64,000 nt of DNA, taken from Spirodela intermedia (Eukaryota > Streptophyta > Magnoliopsida > Alismatales > Araceae). The stretch covers positions 1,247,501 through 1,311,500 of the forward strand of contig LR746265.1 of NCBI GenBank assembly GCA_902729315.2, read 5' to 3'. Under the pieces are notes generated by a model. That model saw only the letters and a list, made by a program, of their open reading frames with translations, was not told the DNA's origin and did no database searches. A program made the position numbers and the translations under genes. This document shows, piece after piece, positions 1-12,812 of this stretch (within the stretch, counting starts at the first letter, position 1; every line of letters starts with the position of its first letter).

Positions 1-3000
1 AAAAAAGGTAGGAACTTCAAAGGTATTGCATGAAAGATACGATTATAAAAATTAACTAAGTCTTAAATTGCCAGACTGAAAAAGAGGCATAGGAAAATTT
101 CGGGCATCAAAAAGATAACTCTCTGAAGCAAAAAGGTTGAAATTGCCGAAAAAATGTTGAGAAAGAAAAGTTTCTAAAATTAGATGAGTTAATGCAATGA
201 TGATACGGGCTTTCTCTTCTGTAATATAAAGCTACATGTAAAATGAGAACCATAGAGCTTCAAAAGCTAAGGAAAAAAGGAGGCATACAAAGTAATTAGG
301 CCTATAACTGAAAGATAAGAATCATTGGAAGAAGAAACAGCAGTCACCAAAAGGAAAAAAGATGTGTCTGTAGAAATCCATTATACTGGGTTCATACAAT
401 GAGAAATTTGAATGACTATCATATTTCATCGTTATAAAAAATGTAGGTGTGTATTCATAGAACTAAACAAATGCAAATTAACCTTAACTATGCTACCTTC
501 ATTCACTAAACAATGTCGCTAAAAATAAGGCACACTGAATCAAAGGTGAACAATACTGCTCGCCAACTTTCCACTTTGGTATTCAAGGCCACTAAGACCA
601 TGTCCATCGATTCACTGCCTAGGCAGCATAAATAATTTCTTAATATATTTTTAAACGATTTGAATGTTATGTTTTTTGAAAAATAAAATAAAAATGTCTA
701 GATGTGCACAAAGTCTGGACATCACGATAATAAATATTCTCATAAAATAATAGATTAAAATATGTATTATTATGAATTAAGTAACTGTATCGAAAAGAGA
801 AGGCCATTTAACTGTTCACATGTCTGTATTTCAAGGGATGAAATTGAGTTCAAAGCAAATATGGCAAATGAGGAAACGCATGGCATCGTCGTTCATTCTC
901 ATTTGCAATAACATGGTGTTAGAAAATTGAATTGACATGGCAATATTGACACTCACCTCGACATTGATAGACACATCAAAGTCACATCTTCTCTCTATGC
1001 AGGGTAGTTAATAATTAAGCAACAACCGAAAGACTACGTTTTCCCTCGTATATATGAAAACTATGGTTTCCCTCATATGTACTGGATCATTAAAAATTGA
1101 TGTCAGGTTTAATACTGGTGATTGATATACTTCTCCTTTTAAATTTATTAGAGATCCTTGCTTACCCAAGATTAATCCATGAAAAAAACCGAGAATAATT
1201 GATTCGTTGGTGTCGCAGAAAATAAGTCAAAGTTGACTCTAAAAGCTCTAGAGATACCAAGTAAAGGGAAGACATCACATTGCGCCAAACTTGAGATCAA
1301 GAAGTAGAGAAAATATTTCCATTTTAACGCTATACCCATATTTTTCATTTATCTAGTGGTAACTTACATTGCCTGGCAGACCACACATGTCCTGTTCAAG
1401 TTGAACCTTCATATCATAGCCTGTAAGCAGTAAACGAAGGTGGCTGTAAAGCAATTGAAATCTCTTACAACAAGATGAAAGAACCGGGAAAAACTGGTGA
1501 CAAGAAAACACTCAGCTAACTCCAACTAAACCCAACTCATTATAATTTCATCCGTTTTTCAGGACTATCATCCCTGAAATTAGCTAGGAGTCACATAAAT
1601 TATTTTCTTAAGAATCGTTTTTATGTCTTCAAGAGAGATCCACCTATAGACTTTTATGGGACAGTTTAAATCAATCCATTTAATTTTCAAGTAATAATGA
1701 AAATTTTCGTTTTTTTACTTTCAAAGTCTCTGAAAGGTGTTACGTTGGCTACTTCACCAAAATCAAGATAATATCTATATTTCCTCAACGATTTTAAAGC
1801 TTATACATGGTTATATAAACCAGATGGGAGAAGTAATGAACCAAAGTTAAAATCAGAGAGTACTATATTCTGACAACAGTGTAATAGAGTAACTGAAGCT
1901 TAACACTAACCGGTTATATCATCATTTGAAACGCGTAAGTTCGCCATTTGACTAGCAATGAGATAGACTGATGAATTATTATCCTTGACATCCCAAGCAA
2001 TGTGAGACCTAGAGGCCCAGTGTGCCCTTGCGTATGACAGGCTATCCTGCACGTCAAAATGTAGACTTAATAGCATGTCAAATAGAAAGTACACTGTCAC
2101 CAGACGTATAATTAATGTGATGAATTTCAGGTTTAAAAAGATTGGTCGACAGCTAAGCCCAGCTAAGGAAGATAAATACAACAATATTACGGATCACAAC
2201 AACAATAACAAATCAGAAATTTCTTATCACGTGATAAAATACAGAAAAATAACACGTTGTCAGCAAAATTTAGGACAATCTGTTTTCGATCCCTCTTGTT
2301 GACTTATAGTACAAAAACTAGGAGCATGAAGCATAATATATCAGCTATACTGATGATATTCTATATGAAGCACAATTTCCTCAAGTGTTTTTGTCACTAG
2401 GCCCCTACTAGACCAACTTCTGTCCCCAAGTTCCCAGAACAAGGAAAACAAAATGTCGTCTATCTCTCACTCTCGAGATAGATAATGCAACAAGACCATT
2501 TCTCCTCCAAGCATAGGCAACCTCCCAATCAAGCGAGCTGTCCTCTTTCACTAACAAAGAATGTCAACCTTCTCAGATTTCCACCAGGTTTTTATTCTGA
2601 GGAAAGTATGACAGTTAGCTTTGCCTCTGCAGCTTTACAAATAAACTATGAAGAATCGCCCTCCATTTTTTCCTTAATGATCTGAAAAAAAAAGGTAATT
2701 TGACGTAAAATTAGGTGTTATAAATCATAAAGTATTAATATCATAACATAATCCTTATTAGTCAAAATTCTAGAGAAAGATGATTTGAGTGGCACTCCTA
2801 GTAAATTCAAGTGGTACATCTTATGCCATTTTTCTGCACTCACAGGATTTTGCCTGGTGAAAAATAAACAGGAATATACTTGTGCACCAGTGATGACCAT
2901 AGACTGCTTTTCAATTTCTTCATGTTATCGTTCATTGTTCCCTTAAAATGCTCTGATTGTGTCTTCCCCCAGATCTCTGGTTATCATTAAGCTGTTTCTT

Positions 3001-3734
3001 GGAAGCCAATATTGAATGCTTGTGCTACAAACCTTCAATCAGAAATCAAGGAAGATGGACCCTGAAAAATCTTATTCTCAAGTTATTTGTCCTTTTTCTG
3101 GTAAACAGGACAAAATTCTGGCGTGAAAATATGTCCTAGAGCTATTTGTACGTCAGAGTATTGCACTTAAAAATGCTCTTGCATTTTCAACTCCTCGCTC
3201 TCATGAAAAAGCTCTCTGAAATATGATCCTTCTTAGAAAAATAATCTCCGAATTTCTCTCTATTTTCATAGGCTCGGGGGAAGAATAAAAGGATGGACAC
3301 TAGAAAAACCGCGAAGAGCAGCAGACCGACAGGCAAAAACAGAAAGAGAAAAGTTCGATGCTCTATGCAGCACCTTGATAGTGCCAGCTGCTGAAGACAA
3401 AAGCAAACAGAGACGCAGAAGACGGCACCTTAGCGATGGAATTCTGCGGATCCGAAGGCTCTCCCATAAAGACACTAGGCTGGGTGGAGCAAGAAGAGAT
3501 GGTCAGCTTGCGCAGTCGACGAGGCAATGTTGAACCGTTGATTCCAACAACCCCGGCGCCTAAAGCTCCAGACGAAAGAAGGTGGACAAAGCGGGCGAAG
3601 CTGAGGCCGCGTGTCTTGGGAGTAGTCGGAAAGCCAGGGCGTCCCCGGCAGTAGGGAAGACGAAGAAGGTGGGTCGGTGAGGCGGTGGTGGGGAGGCGAG
3701 GCGATGGCGATGGCGATGGCGATAGCTGAAACAT
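1..3734 (-). CDS. PU1: Pullulanase / limit dextrinase, chloroplastic (partial, 5' part only)
   Basis: Starch-debranching enzyme that cleaves alpha-1,6 linkages of limit dextrins in plastids; only the N-terminal part lies here. Exon 1 is 3429..3734 (102 codons, Ser/Pro/Arg-rich and poor in acidic residues, like a transit peptide), exon 2 is 1911..2046, exon 3 is 1368..1420. All borders are GT-AG and the phases match. Exon 2 encodes DSLSYARAHW and later HIAWDV, which correspond to the QDSLLYSRAYW and IAWNV region at the start of the mature plant enzyme. Exon 3 encodes GYDMKVQLEQ, matching the GYDxxxKLE stretch that follows. I could not place exon 4 in the remaining 1.3 kb, so the gene continues beyond the left edge. 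The catalytic GH13 domain is not in the window. The family call rests on about 60 residues seen by eye; the start Met of the transit peptide is the most plausible one, not proven. Confidence 0.72.
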
Positions 3735-5289
3735 TTGAATCCTTTCGGAGTGGAGATAGGAAACGACGGCGAAGCTTCAGATGAATACGAGAGAGAAAAC
3801 AGAGCAAGTAGATGGTGGTCTCCCCGCTTCGCCTCCCCCACCACGTTCCCAGGAGAACCCCCTTTCTCCACTCTGATCTGCGACGGGTTGACCTCTTCCC
3901 CTTCCCGCTGCCGCGTCCGACGGAGCGCTCCTCCGGTGCCTTCTTCGTCGACTGTCCGCGGAACTTCTGTCCCGCCCTACTCGACCGTTTTCTCCAAGAA
4001 AATGATAAGCAGAGATGACGGTCACAGTTGAACCTTGCTTCATAAAATATAACAATATTTAGTTTTATTTATTTATTTATTTATTTATTATTATTATTAT
4101 TATTTTATACAACACAAATACCTAATCATTCCCTCTAGTTTTCAGAAAGTGTCCCCATCTGCACAAGCCTTTTCGTTTTTGTCCTATGTGTCTCACGTGA
4201 CAGCTCATCAACCCCCCCCCCTCTTTCTCTCTCTTTCTTGATAAAATATAATAATTTACTATATTTATACGAATAAAGCTCTAATAATTCCTAACATTTT
4301 CAATAAAGCCTTTTTCTGTCACTGCAGTAATGATCGCTCATCATCTCTCTCTCCTCTTTCTCTCTCTTTCCTGATAAAATATAATAATTTATTATTTATA
4401 CGAATAAAGCTCTAATAATTCCTAAAATTTTCAATAAAGCCTTTTTTCTGTCACTACAATAATGATCGCTCATCATCTCTCTCTCCTCTTTATCTCTCTT
4501 CCCTGATAAAATATAATAATTTATTATTATTTATACGAAAAAAACTTTAATAATTCCTAAAAAATTCAATAAGGCCTTTTTCTTGTCACTACAATAATGA
4601 TCGCTCATCATCATCATGTCTCTCTCTTGAGAAAATATACTAATTTTTTTCTATTTAATCGAATAAAGCTCTTATAATTCCTAAAATATTCAATAAAGCC
4701 TTTTTTAGTCACTACAATGATAACTCATCATCATAATCATCATCATCATCATCATCATCATCTCTCTCTCTCGTGTGGGACTAATGAGGGCTCTAGCGTT
4801 AATTTCTCAAACCATATGGGGTCAGCTCAGTTTATTCACACCCCTAATTTCAAAAAATAATAAAATTACACGACAAATTAGTATGATTGAAAATCATTAT
4901 ATAAGTTAGTTATAATATTTTTAATTTTATTTATTATATTAAATTTATATACCATCATTTAGTGATCATGATCCAGGCCCCAGCTAATAAATACCACACA
5001 ATTCACAAGGTAGCGATACTTGAAAAAAAGAAAAAAAAAAGAAAAAAATGATTATCCCGCCATTAACTAAATCTGGGTTCAACAAAATTCGTGAAAATTA
5101 TGTACATCCGAGCAAAAATCGTTTGGCCTGTCGCCCATCGGTGGTTCCTCTGAACTTGAGAAAGCTCGAGGCACACGTATCTGTACCATAAAGAATCCAT
5201 GGAGGGCGCGCGGAAAGTTCCCATTTTCGGTCTGCCCCTCTGGCCCAAAGCGGTAAAGCTTGCCATCTCGAGGTTCAGCAGCTCGGCTC
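3735..5289. other. Spacer between pullulanase and the CHY-RING gene
   Basis: No gene seen. The first 300 bases are GC-rich and hold the presumed promoter and leader of the pullulanase gene. From about 4040 the DNA turns AT-rich, with a (TTTA)n/(TTA)n run at 4059-4106, a tandem array (separate entry) and (CAT)n tracts at 4737-4763. The stretch 4780-5060 is AT-rich with no recognisable content. Confidence 0.7.
4238..4775. repeat. Four-unit imperfect tandem array, about 130 bp per unit
   Basis: Units begin near 4239, 4372, 4504 and 4630. Each starts with a GATAAAATATAATAATTT-like block, then an ACGAATAAAGCTC-like block, a TTCAATAAAGCC block, TCACTACAATAATGAT, GCTCATCATC and a CT-rich tail. The third and fourth units are more diverged and end in expanded CAT repeats. 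A still weaker unit may precede the array (about 4100-4238, sharing an AGCCTTTT and CAGCTCATCA order). Spacing is regular, as in a minisatellite that grew by unequal exchange or slippage. Confidence 0.8.
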
Positions 5290-7610
5290 TCAGTGATTTG
5301 ACGAGCAAGCAGGAGCTCCTCTCGTCTGCCTGGTGTTGTAGGAGCTGCAGTGAGGGCACTTGCTGCCGACGATGTGGAAATGGACCTCAGACGTCGCTCC
5401 GCAGTCGTTGCAGAGGATCCAAATCTGCGGATTGGCCAAGAAAAACCCGGTACATGAGACCCAGAACCCCTAAATGGAAATATATATCCAAGAGGCAGTT
5501 TAATATTTCTAAAAACTGCAAAGATTTTCTGGGTTTGGATAATTTTAATTTTTTTGATAGTAAATTCTTACCATCCTGTTCTGGTACATAAGGGGCATCG
5601 GCGTTGCAGCGACCTGAGGATGACAGAATGATTATTTCGTAAGTTGCCAGCTCGATCCGGGTTGAATTATGGTAAATTTCATAATTTTGGTTCGTGGGTT
5701 CATACCTCCTGATCGAGCTTCTCCCAGACTCCTGACATGTCGCACACCGACCTCGAGCAAATTGGGCATGTAAAGCTGAAGAAAAATGACCCCGGGGTTG
5801 GTTAATCACGATGGATTATTTCTCCCTAATCACGCAACTTAATAATAATAATAATAATTGAAGGCGGGTGAATAATTTCTGATGATTTTCAAGAGAGGGG
5901 AGATTGCCATGGACTTTAATCATATAACTTTATTTGAAAAAAAAAAAAAACCATCAGTTGCAAGAGGGCGAAGATTTCTTCTACTTTCCAAAAAGAGGAA
6001 GGGATTGATGGCCATCAGTTGCAGGTGGATGAATAATTTCCGCTAATTTCCAAAAAAGGAAAGAAATTTCATGGACCATCTCTCCCTAGTTATGCAAATT
6101 AAATAAAAAAAGAAGCCTATGAGTCGCAATTGGTGGGGGGAAATTTATTTTATTTTTTCTTTTTATTTTGGAAGAACAGTCATCACGAGGGGATTGAAAA
6201 CCTGGAAATCATCAATTAAAATGAAAAATAAAAAATTCATCGTCTTGCTTCCCACCAACTTACTTCAAATGGAAGTGCATCTCTTTCAAGCAATCCAAGT
6301 GTATCGTGTGCCCGCAATTCAGCACGCTTATGTCTTTGATAGAATCGAACAGATACTGAAAAAAAAAAAAAAAAAAAAAACATATATATATCAGTTCCGG
6401 GGTATGAGAAAAATTAGAATGACAGAGAAGGATGGAGGGTGGGCTTCCTACCTCGAAGCATATGGGGCAGTTGTGGTGCATTGCCTTCTCCACACATCGA
6501 TGTGAATCTCTCAATGCATTGCTGTAGCAGCATCCTGATTTGGCAAAAAGAGGGCAACACCAGTTTATTAATTTCCTGATTCTTAAGAAGCTAGAAGATT
6601 AGGAAGATTGATCGCCGGCTTACCGCATCGAGTGCAGTGGAAAAAGTGTTCTAGCCCGCCAGTTCTGAGAAGTAGCAAGATCATGAGGAGATGTTCATAT
6701 AACATGAAGCAATAATGGAAATCATAGGCATTGGTTCAGAAGCTCAACCTGCAAATGCCACACCCGTCACAGTGGAATTGGTTCTTGGAAACCTGAACAG
6801 GGAAATGAAGGCAGTTTCTGTGAGAAATTATGGGAGGTAATCCGATTTATTCGATGTTTCTCAGAAGAAAAATACTGCGTACATCGTCGTCAAAGAACTT
6901 GCACTTCTCGCAGAAGTATTTTCCCATGCAGATTCCGCATGATTCACAGAACTGTTGAACCTGAACACAGAAGAAAAAAAAAGGGGGAATAAACCTAAAA
7001 AATACTGCATAAATAAGATCAAAATGGCAAAAAACCTCATCAACATCATCTTCGTCATCATCGTCTAAACCCTAATTTGTGGAGATAACGACGAAGTAAA
7101 CAAGTTTATTTGGACTAAGTACTGTGTCATCAGAGGAGATTACTCACATCTTGCTCCAAGCCACAGAGAGAACAGATGACCTGAGAGATCAACATGACGG
7201 ATGAATAATCAGGACTTATTCACAGTTTTTCTAAATCGGGGCTGATTTGGAAGGAAGACGTGATCGTACCTTCTCCACTTCATGGCGAGGAATCTCATGC
7301 CTTTCTCTTGGATCAACCTCCAGGGAGTTCTAATCAAAGGAATCAAGGGGGAACGATGAGCTACTCGAGTCCATTTTACCACGGAAGAAGTATTCCATCT
7401 TTATCAAATATGAACAACTTAATCGGAAAAAGAAAATTTATCAGAAGAAAAACCTTGGCGTCGTTGTGGCAGTGCCTGCAATCGAAGATCTCGTTGCAGC
7501 AGGGGGCCCTGATCTTACATCTTCTCCGGTAATGGGAGCACCTGAACCATTCGCCCAAAATTACAAATAACTCGACGATTCATCAAAAAAACCCTCGGCA
7601 TTACGATCGC

Positions 7611-7663
<53 letters not shown>

Positions 7664-7748
7664 AGTACCCGAAGAGCCCGTAGCCCCTGTCCAGAAGATT
7701 ATCATCATTCTTCGTCGACTCATATCGTGGTTCGCATAAGCTCCCCAT
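5290..7748 (-). CDS. CHYR1: CHY zinc-finger and RING-type E3 ubiquitin ligase (CHYR1/RZFP34/MIEL1 family)
   Basis: Predicted RING E3 ligase of 281 residues; family members in plants act in abscisic-acid, drought and pathogen signalling. Twelve exons join in frame: 7669..7748, 7454..7541, 7270..7329, 7148..7180, 6883..6960, 6749..6792, 6624..6664, 6452..6534, 6264..6355, 5706..5775, 5572..5613, 5290..5424. The order of domains is complete: CHY finger ([15 protein letters not shown], then FDCRHCHND, from about residue 28), a CTCHY-type finger ([10 protein letters not shown], then CDGCGIC), RING ([31 protein letters not shown]) and a C-terminal zinc ribbon ([21 protein letters not shown]). All expected Cys/His ligands are present and the length is typical. 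Intron 1 is almost entirely a (CT)n tract in the sense direction. The gene is divergent from the ankyrin gene, with about 0.9 kb between start codons. Confidence 0.95.
7614..7662. repeat. (GA)n microsatellite inside intron 1 of the CHY-RING gene
   Basis: About 49 bases of uninterrupted GA dinucleotides. In the sense of the minus-strand gene this is a (CT)n tract starting a few bases after the 5' splice site of intron 1 (7542..7668). Confidence 0.95.
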
Positions 7749-8673
7749 GTTCCTTCTGTCGTTTCCCTAATCTGTACCCGAAGAAAGTAAAGGGTTGAGG
7801 AACAGCGAAATGGTGCTGTTGATGTCTACTCGCAGCAAAATAAAGCTGCCCCCCGTTCCTCCTCCGTTCTCCATTGTCTTCCCCTCGTCCCCGGTCATCT
7901 TCTCCGGCAAAGTCGACCACCGGTGACGAGCAACAGATCACGGATCGGAAGAAAAGAGGGTGGGTAGCTCCCTATCAATGCCACCGTCGCACAAAAGCCC
8001 TTCCGAAAGAGAGCGCCTACCTCGGTCTCCGAATGGCTGTCGATCGTCCCTCCAACGAAGGATAACGGTGACCAATCTTCTTCCTCTCTCTCGCAAGCCT
8101 CCCTTCTTCCTCTTCTGCTCTCTCTACCCAGAGGATTGCGCCGGCGGCGGCTTTTAAACGCCACCGAGCCGGCTCCCGCCAGGAGAACCGCGTCAGGCGT
8201 CACGTCGAGGGGTAGAAAAATCTCTTGGAAGCGGCGACTTCATCTGGGGGGGACCGCCGTAAAAATCCTTCCTTTCCATCTTTCTCGCCCTGGGTCGACG
8301 CCACAGAAAACAGATGGCGGCCGATACGACGGCGCCACAGCTGGGTTAGATTAGGTTCCGACAAGAGCTGACGAGGAGGCGGTCCCCTCCACGTCAGATC
8401 CTCGTCAGAGCGGATCAACATTCTGGTTGTCCGTGAAAAAAATCTACCGTCAACGAGACACGTGGCGCACCCATGGGATTGGAACGGCCGTACGGTCAGC
8501 CGCTGGAGGCCGACCTGTTGGTTGGTCCGATCTGGAATGTGGGCTGGATCTTCACTTTCGGGTAAACGGATCATTAATGGGTCAATCTGATTAGATCCGG
8601 CCCATCTCTGTTGATATATATTCTGACGGCGTTCGAAAGTCGCCTAGGTTTTCGAAATTCTCAGGTTGGTTCC
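7749..8673. promoter_or_regulatory. Shared upstream region of the divergent CHY-RING and ankyrin genes
   Basis: This spacer of about 0.9 kb lies between the two start codons and must hold both promoters. It is GC-rich with open frames on both strands but none resembles a known protein. I see no clear TATA box for either gene, which would fit broad, TATA-less housekeeping promoters. Confidence 0.5.
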
Positions 8674-11416
8674 ATGGCCGTTCCAGGAAGGAACAACGGG
8701 GTGGAGGAGGAGGAGGCCGGGGAGGGGGCCCTCTTTGAGGAGGCCTGGGGCGAACCAGAGCTTGAGGTTCCTCCCCATCTCCGAGACTTCGCCGTCGCCG
8801 CGCAGAACGGCGATGTTGACGCGCTTCGTGTTGCTCTCGGTACGCACCATGCTATTCTTCTTATTGTGGGAGCACGGATGGATATCTAGAAAGTGGCGTA
8901 CCTTTGTACATTTGCTATGAGATCTCTTCTGGAACTATCGCGCCATGTTTCTGCTGTGAACGTAGCGAAGCGAATAATAATGTTCGTTTTCGGCAGCTCT
9001 TGGGCATTCCTCATTGTGGCTGATCGCAAATCACAAACATTGACGTAGGTTTATGTGTTTATCCTCTTTGACGTGCATTTGTCTCAGATATCGGTAATTC
9101 TCAGGTAATACGATCGTCGATGCAACTCTTCCCAGTGAAATCAACCAGCGTGTTTCATTGGTCGGACCAGCCGTGAGGTCTAGAGATATGTTGCTCTACA
9201 AGGATCCGTATGAATTGCGTTAAAGATGTTCTGAGAATCAATCTCTTGACATGTATAACGTCTACCTGTTGACATACAAGTGTGTTGAGTGGCAGTCTGC
9301 AATTTTTTCGTGTGGACCTGACTGACATTATGTGCTGCACGGCGCGTAGTCCTTTCAGATGTTTTTATCACCAAGAACTGTTTCACAGACTAGTATGACT
9401 TATCTTACCTCTAAGTCAGTCCATGATTCTCATCATCGAGGTGAATTTTTGGAACTAGTAGGGATTTGAGAGCTAAGGACATCTAGTCACCTGTGGTCCA
9501 GAACATCATCGTTGTTTCTTTTCTTTTCTTAGGCAAGTTTCTTAAGTTTGTGCAATCATACTGTTTCTCATATTTTACCGAACCTAATTCAGGACCAATT
9601 ATTTCTGCTCTAAGGTGTGTTGCATAGGAAATCAGAAATGCGTCAAGTAGGAGCCCATGGTGAAAGGGGATAGAGTGTTTCTTGATGTATCTTAACAGAT
9701 CACATGAAGCCAGTACACTTTGTCCAAGTTCTCGATCTTTGATATTACCAGTGTTTCTTGTCGTCCTTCTGTGTGAAATGTCCTCATATGAAAGCTAAAA
9801 ACTGGTTGAGGGCTTCTCATCGGTTTTGATGTTGTCTGCGGATCTATTGAAATTCTGTTTTGAGGTTAAAAGCTTAGTTTAGCTTATATCACATCACATG
9901 GAGGAAATGGAAGTTTAACGTCTGTGATTCCTTCCGGGGTCACGGTTCTCTATATGTATTGAAGACATTTAATGATAAGGTAGTCTTTTTCCAGGTTTTG
10001 GCTACGGGATCATTCCCTAGATAAGTTAGACTCAATGATTCGTTACTCCTTTCGTTGCGTGGGTCAGGTAAACGTTGTATGTTTGCCTTCTCATGAGAGC
10101 ACATTGGGGCACTAAGCATCCGTGCTTCATGGCTTCCTCCACTATCATGCTTTTCTTTGTAAGAAGACCATAATAAAAATCAATTGAATCATTTCTGTCA
10201 GCGAATGATGTTTAGGTGGAGCTCATGTTAACATTGTAAAAGATGAGTAGGTAGGTTTGGATAAGTAAAATGTGACGTAGGCACAGCAGGCTCGATCCAA
10301 TAGGGTTTGGAAAAGAGATGACAAACTAGAATCGCACAAGGCATATTTTCTTAGTTCATGGACTTGTCTAAACTTTGCTTTATTATCTGGAATGGAATCA
10401 CGGTCAGCTGGGTCCACCAAAATGACTTTTTCTAGTCTCCTGTGACATGAAGAATATCTGGGGCATTGAATCTATAGCGTATGACGTCAATTGACCCGTT
10501 GGACAATATCCTATTTTTACTCGGTTTTTCTTTCTGGGTATCTCCTGCACCACTGTTGTTCCCAACCTCACAGTTTGCAGCTTTCCATGAGCGTGCTGCC
10601 AGCCGTTTATGTCACTCTAACTCCATTTCCTTCCTCGTTTGCGTGAAGAGCAGACAATCTGTCTGGTAGCATTGATGAGCCACTCGAAGATGGAGATACA
10701 GCTCTTCATTTGTGCTGCCTGTATGGTTACCTGCCCTGCGTTAAGGTTGGCAACCTGAGACTCTAATTACCTTCTTTTTTGTTAGTTATTCTCTGAATCT
10801 CCACGCAGTAAAAGCCCTAACATCAGTTGTTAATATTCCATTGAAGCTACTGCTGGAACGAGGAGCTAGCTTGGAGTCCAAGGATGAAGAAGGGGCGATT
10901 CCTCTCCATGATGCATGTGCAGGAGGTGGAGCAAATCCCTCAGCCACCATCTTCCATTGACATATCGGCTATTTACTAGTGCCATCTTCAGGGTTTATTG
11001 AGATCGTGCAGCTCTTACTTGACTCTGCTAGCAACCCGGAGGACATGAAGCAGATGCTAGAAACTGTGGACTCTGAGAATGATACTGTAAGCAGAGACCT
11101 TATACCTCCGACCCTTCATCTCTATGCATGCGTGGACGAGTCTACTCATCTATCATCTCTGTAGCCTCTTCACCATGCGGCCCGAGGCGAGCATTTGGAC
11201 GTGGTTCAGCTGCTCCTGAAAGCCGGCGCCTCTCCTTGCAAGGAAAACATCTATGGAAAGGTTTCTCTTTCTTTTATCGTTCAATGGTGTTCAACCAATT
11301 GGATGTCTCTGGAGACTCTAATCTCTGATTTCGAACAGACTCCCGCTGAGCTCTGCGACCAGAGAGCTGATATCAGGGGAGCTCTATGCGCTGCATCAAC
11401 ATCCGAACGAAGGTAG
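8674..11416 (+). CDS. Small ankyrin-repeat protein
   Basis: Six exons join in frame (8674..8839, 10651..10745, 10847..10925, 10992..11086, 11165..11260, 11339..11416) to give 202 residues. After an acidic N-terminus the protein carries about four ankyrin repeats with the usual cores: DGDTALHLCCLYG, EGAIPLHDACAGG, PLHHAARGEHLDVVQLLL and a final degenerate YGKTPAEL repeat. It resembles the conserved plant family typified, as I recall, by Arabidopsis At3g09890 (about 200 residues, acidic start, GSIDEP before repeat 1). Ankyrin repeats mediate protein-protein contacts; no catalytic domain, membrane segment or signal peptide is visible, so the role is unknown. Intron 1 is long (1.8 kb). Exon borders are all GT-AG and phases agree. 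Confidence 0.9.
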
Positions 11417-12169
11417 ATTCATGATCCGAATGTGTGAGTGCTCCTACAATCATCATCATCATCACATCAAGTGAGCCCTCGTCGTCTCATCAGATGTATC
11501 TCTGCACAGTTGAGTTGACTCGAAATGGACCGAGAGTGTCTTGAATTGAGCTAGAAAAGTGAGTGAAAAATGTCGTTTTTACCGGCTGGGAGGGATTCCC
11601 AACGCGACCCAGTGTGCCTCCGAGTGGAGTGGACCGTGGGGCGCCAGTTGGAGGCTTTGATGATTGAAAGGGGAGTACCAGTTACATATCTAATGCTCGG
11701 TAGGCCCTGCGCCTAGCGGAACCTAATATTGGGTGGAGTTGGGTGACGTATCGCTGTCCTCGGAGCTGTTCGACGTAAGGCCCCAATGGAAAAATATTAG
11801 GAACCTAGTCGCCGACTGAGTCACAAGCTCTCTCTCTCTCTCTCTCGATCTCTATGTTTTACTTGTTTAATATAGGAGGGGGAAAACTCTATGGAGTGTA
11901 GATGAAGAAGAGGAAAACGTCTTCCGATGTTTGCAACCACCGATGATGCCTTTCATTCCCTTCCCACCTTCCGCAGACTTATCATACTTGCGGCCACGGG
12001 TTTTCCGCTTCGGCAGGAATCTGATCGCGAGCTCACCGATCAGACGGTTGTGGGCGCCTGATTAGGCGGTGTTGGGAGGGAATTGAGGTCGACAATGCCA
12101 GCCCTGATCCAACGGAGCCAGCTAGAGATCGTAACGTGGTGCGGCGGTTGGGTGAGAGAGAGAGAGAGA

Positions 12170-12468
12170 GAGGATCTCTATATTTTTCAAAGTTAACAGG
12201 TCCACAATTTTAATAACGAGAGAGAGAGCGAGAGAGCGAGAGAGCGAGAGAGAGAGATCCGTGGAAGAGCTGATCTCGACCCAGAAGGAGAGAAAAGTGG
12301 GTTAGGCTGAGAGAGGGGAAGAGCGTCGAGAGATCTAGGCCTCTATAATTTTTCAAAGTCAATTTAATCTCCTCTGGAGGGGTGTAGAGAGGAGAGAGAG
12401 AGAGCGATCAGTGTAAGAGCTGATCTCAACCCAGAAGGAGAGAGAAAATGGGTTACGGAAGGGGAAGG
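12170..12468. repeat. Diverged two-unit tandem duplication, about 150-165 bp per unit
   Basis: Unit 1 (about 12170-12323) and unit 2 (about 12331-12468) share in order: TTTTTCAAAGT, a GA-rich block, GCTGATCTC followed by ACCCAGAAGGAGAGA, a GGGTTA block and GGAAGGGGAAG-like DNA. The unit lengths differ mainly in the GA tract. Confidence 0.7.
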
Positions 12469-12805
12469 GGGGGTGTTAACCTCAAAAATAGGTGTTAGCC
12501 GGCAGGATGGCGGGGCGTCGTCACACTACCCGTACCCACCCTTCGCAGGCGGTCGACAGCAGAGCACGCGCAGCGGCCAGGTCCGAGTTCCAGTGATGCC
12601 ACGAAGGAGGAGAGGTGGATAAAAGCTCGGCTAATATAGAAAAAACCCGAGTGGCTGAGAGAGCTCGCAGAGAGCTCAAGGGAACTGCTCACGAGGACGA
12701 AGGGTGGCTTTTCGCCATAAATTATGTCGGCTCCCCCGCCTCTCCTTTCCTCCTCCACCCCTCCCTTTCTCTTTTCTCGCACGTCACATCTCTGTAAATA
12801 ACGTG

Positions 12806-12812
12806 TATAAAG
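12806..12812 (+). promoter_or_regulatory. TATA box of the ZAT-type gene
   Basis: TATAAAG lies 72 bases before the chosen ATG at 12878. With transcription starting about 30 bases downstream, the leader would be short and CT-rich. This supports starting the protein at 12878 rather than at the in-frame upstream ATG at 12704, which lies upstream of the TATA box. Confidence 0.65.

Noticed and set aside
1-1367. Search for pullulanase exon 4 in the left edge
   Set aside because: A donor-like GAG followed by GTGAGT at about 949-956 (minus) was seen, but no frame before it resembles the expected FPH...YRAFKVP region.
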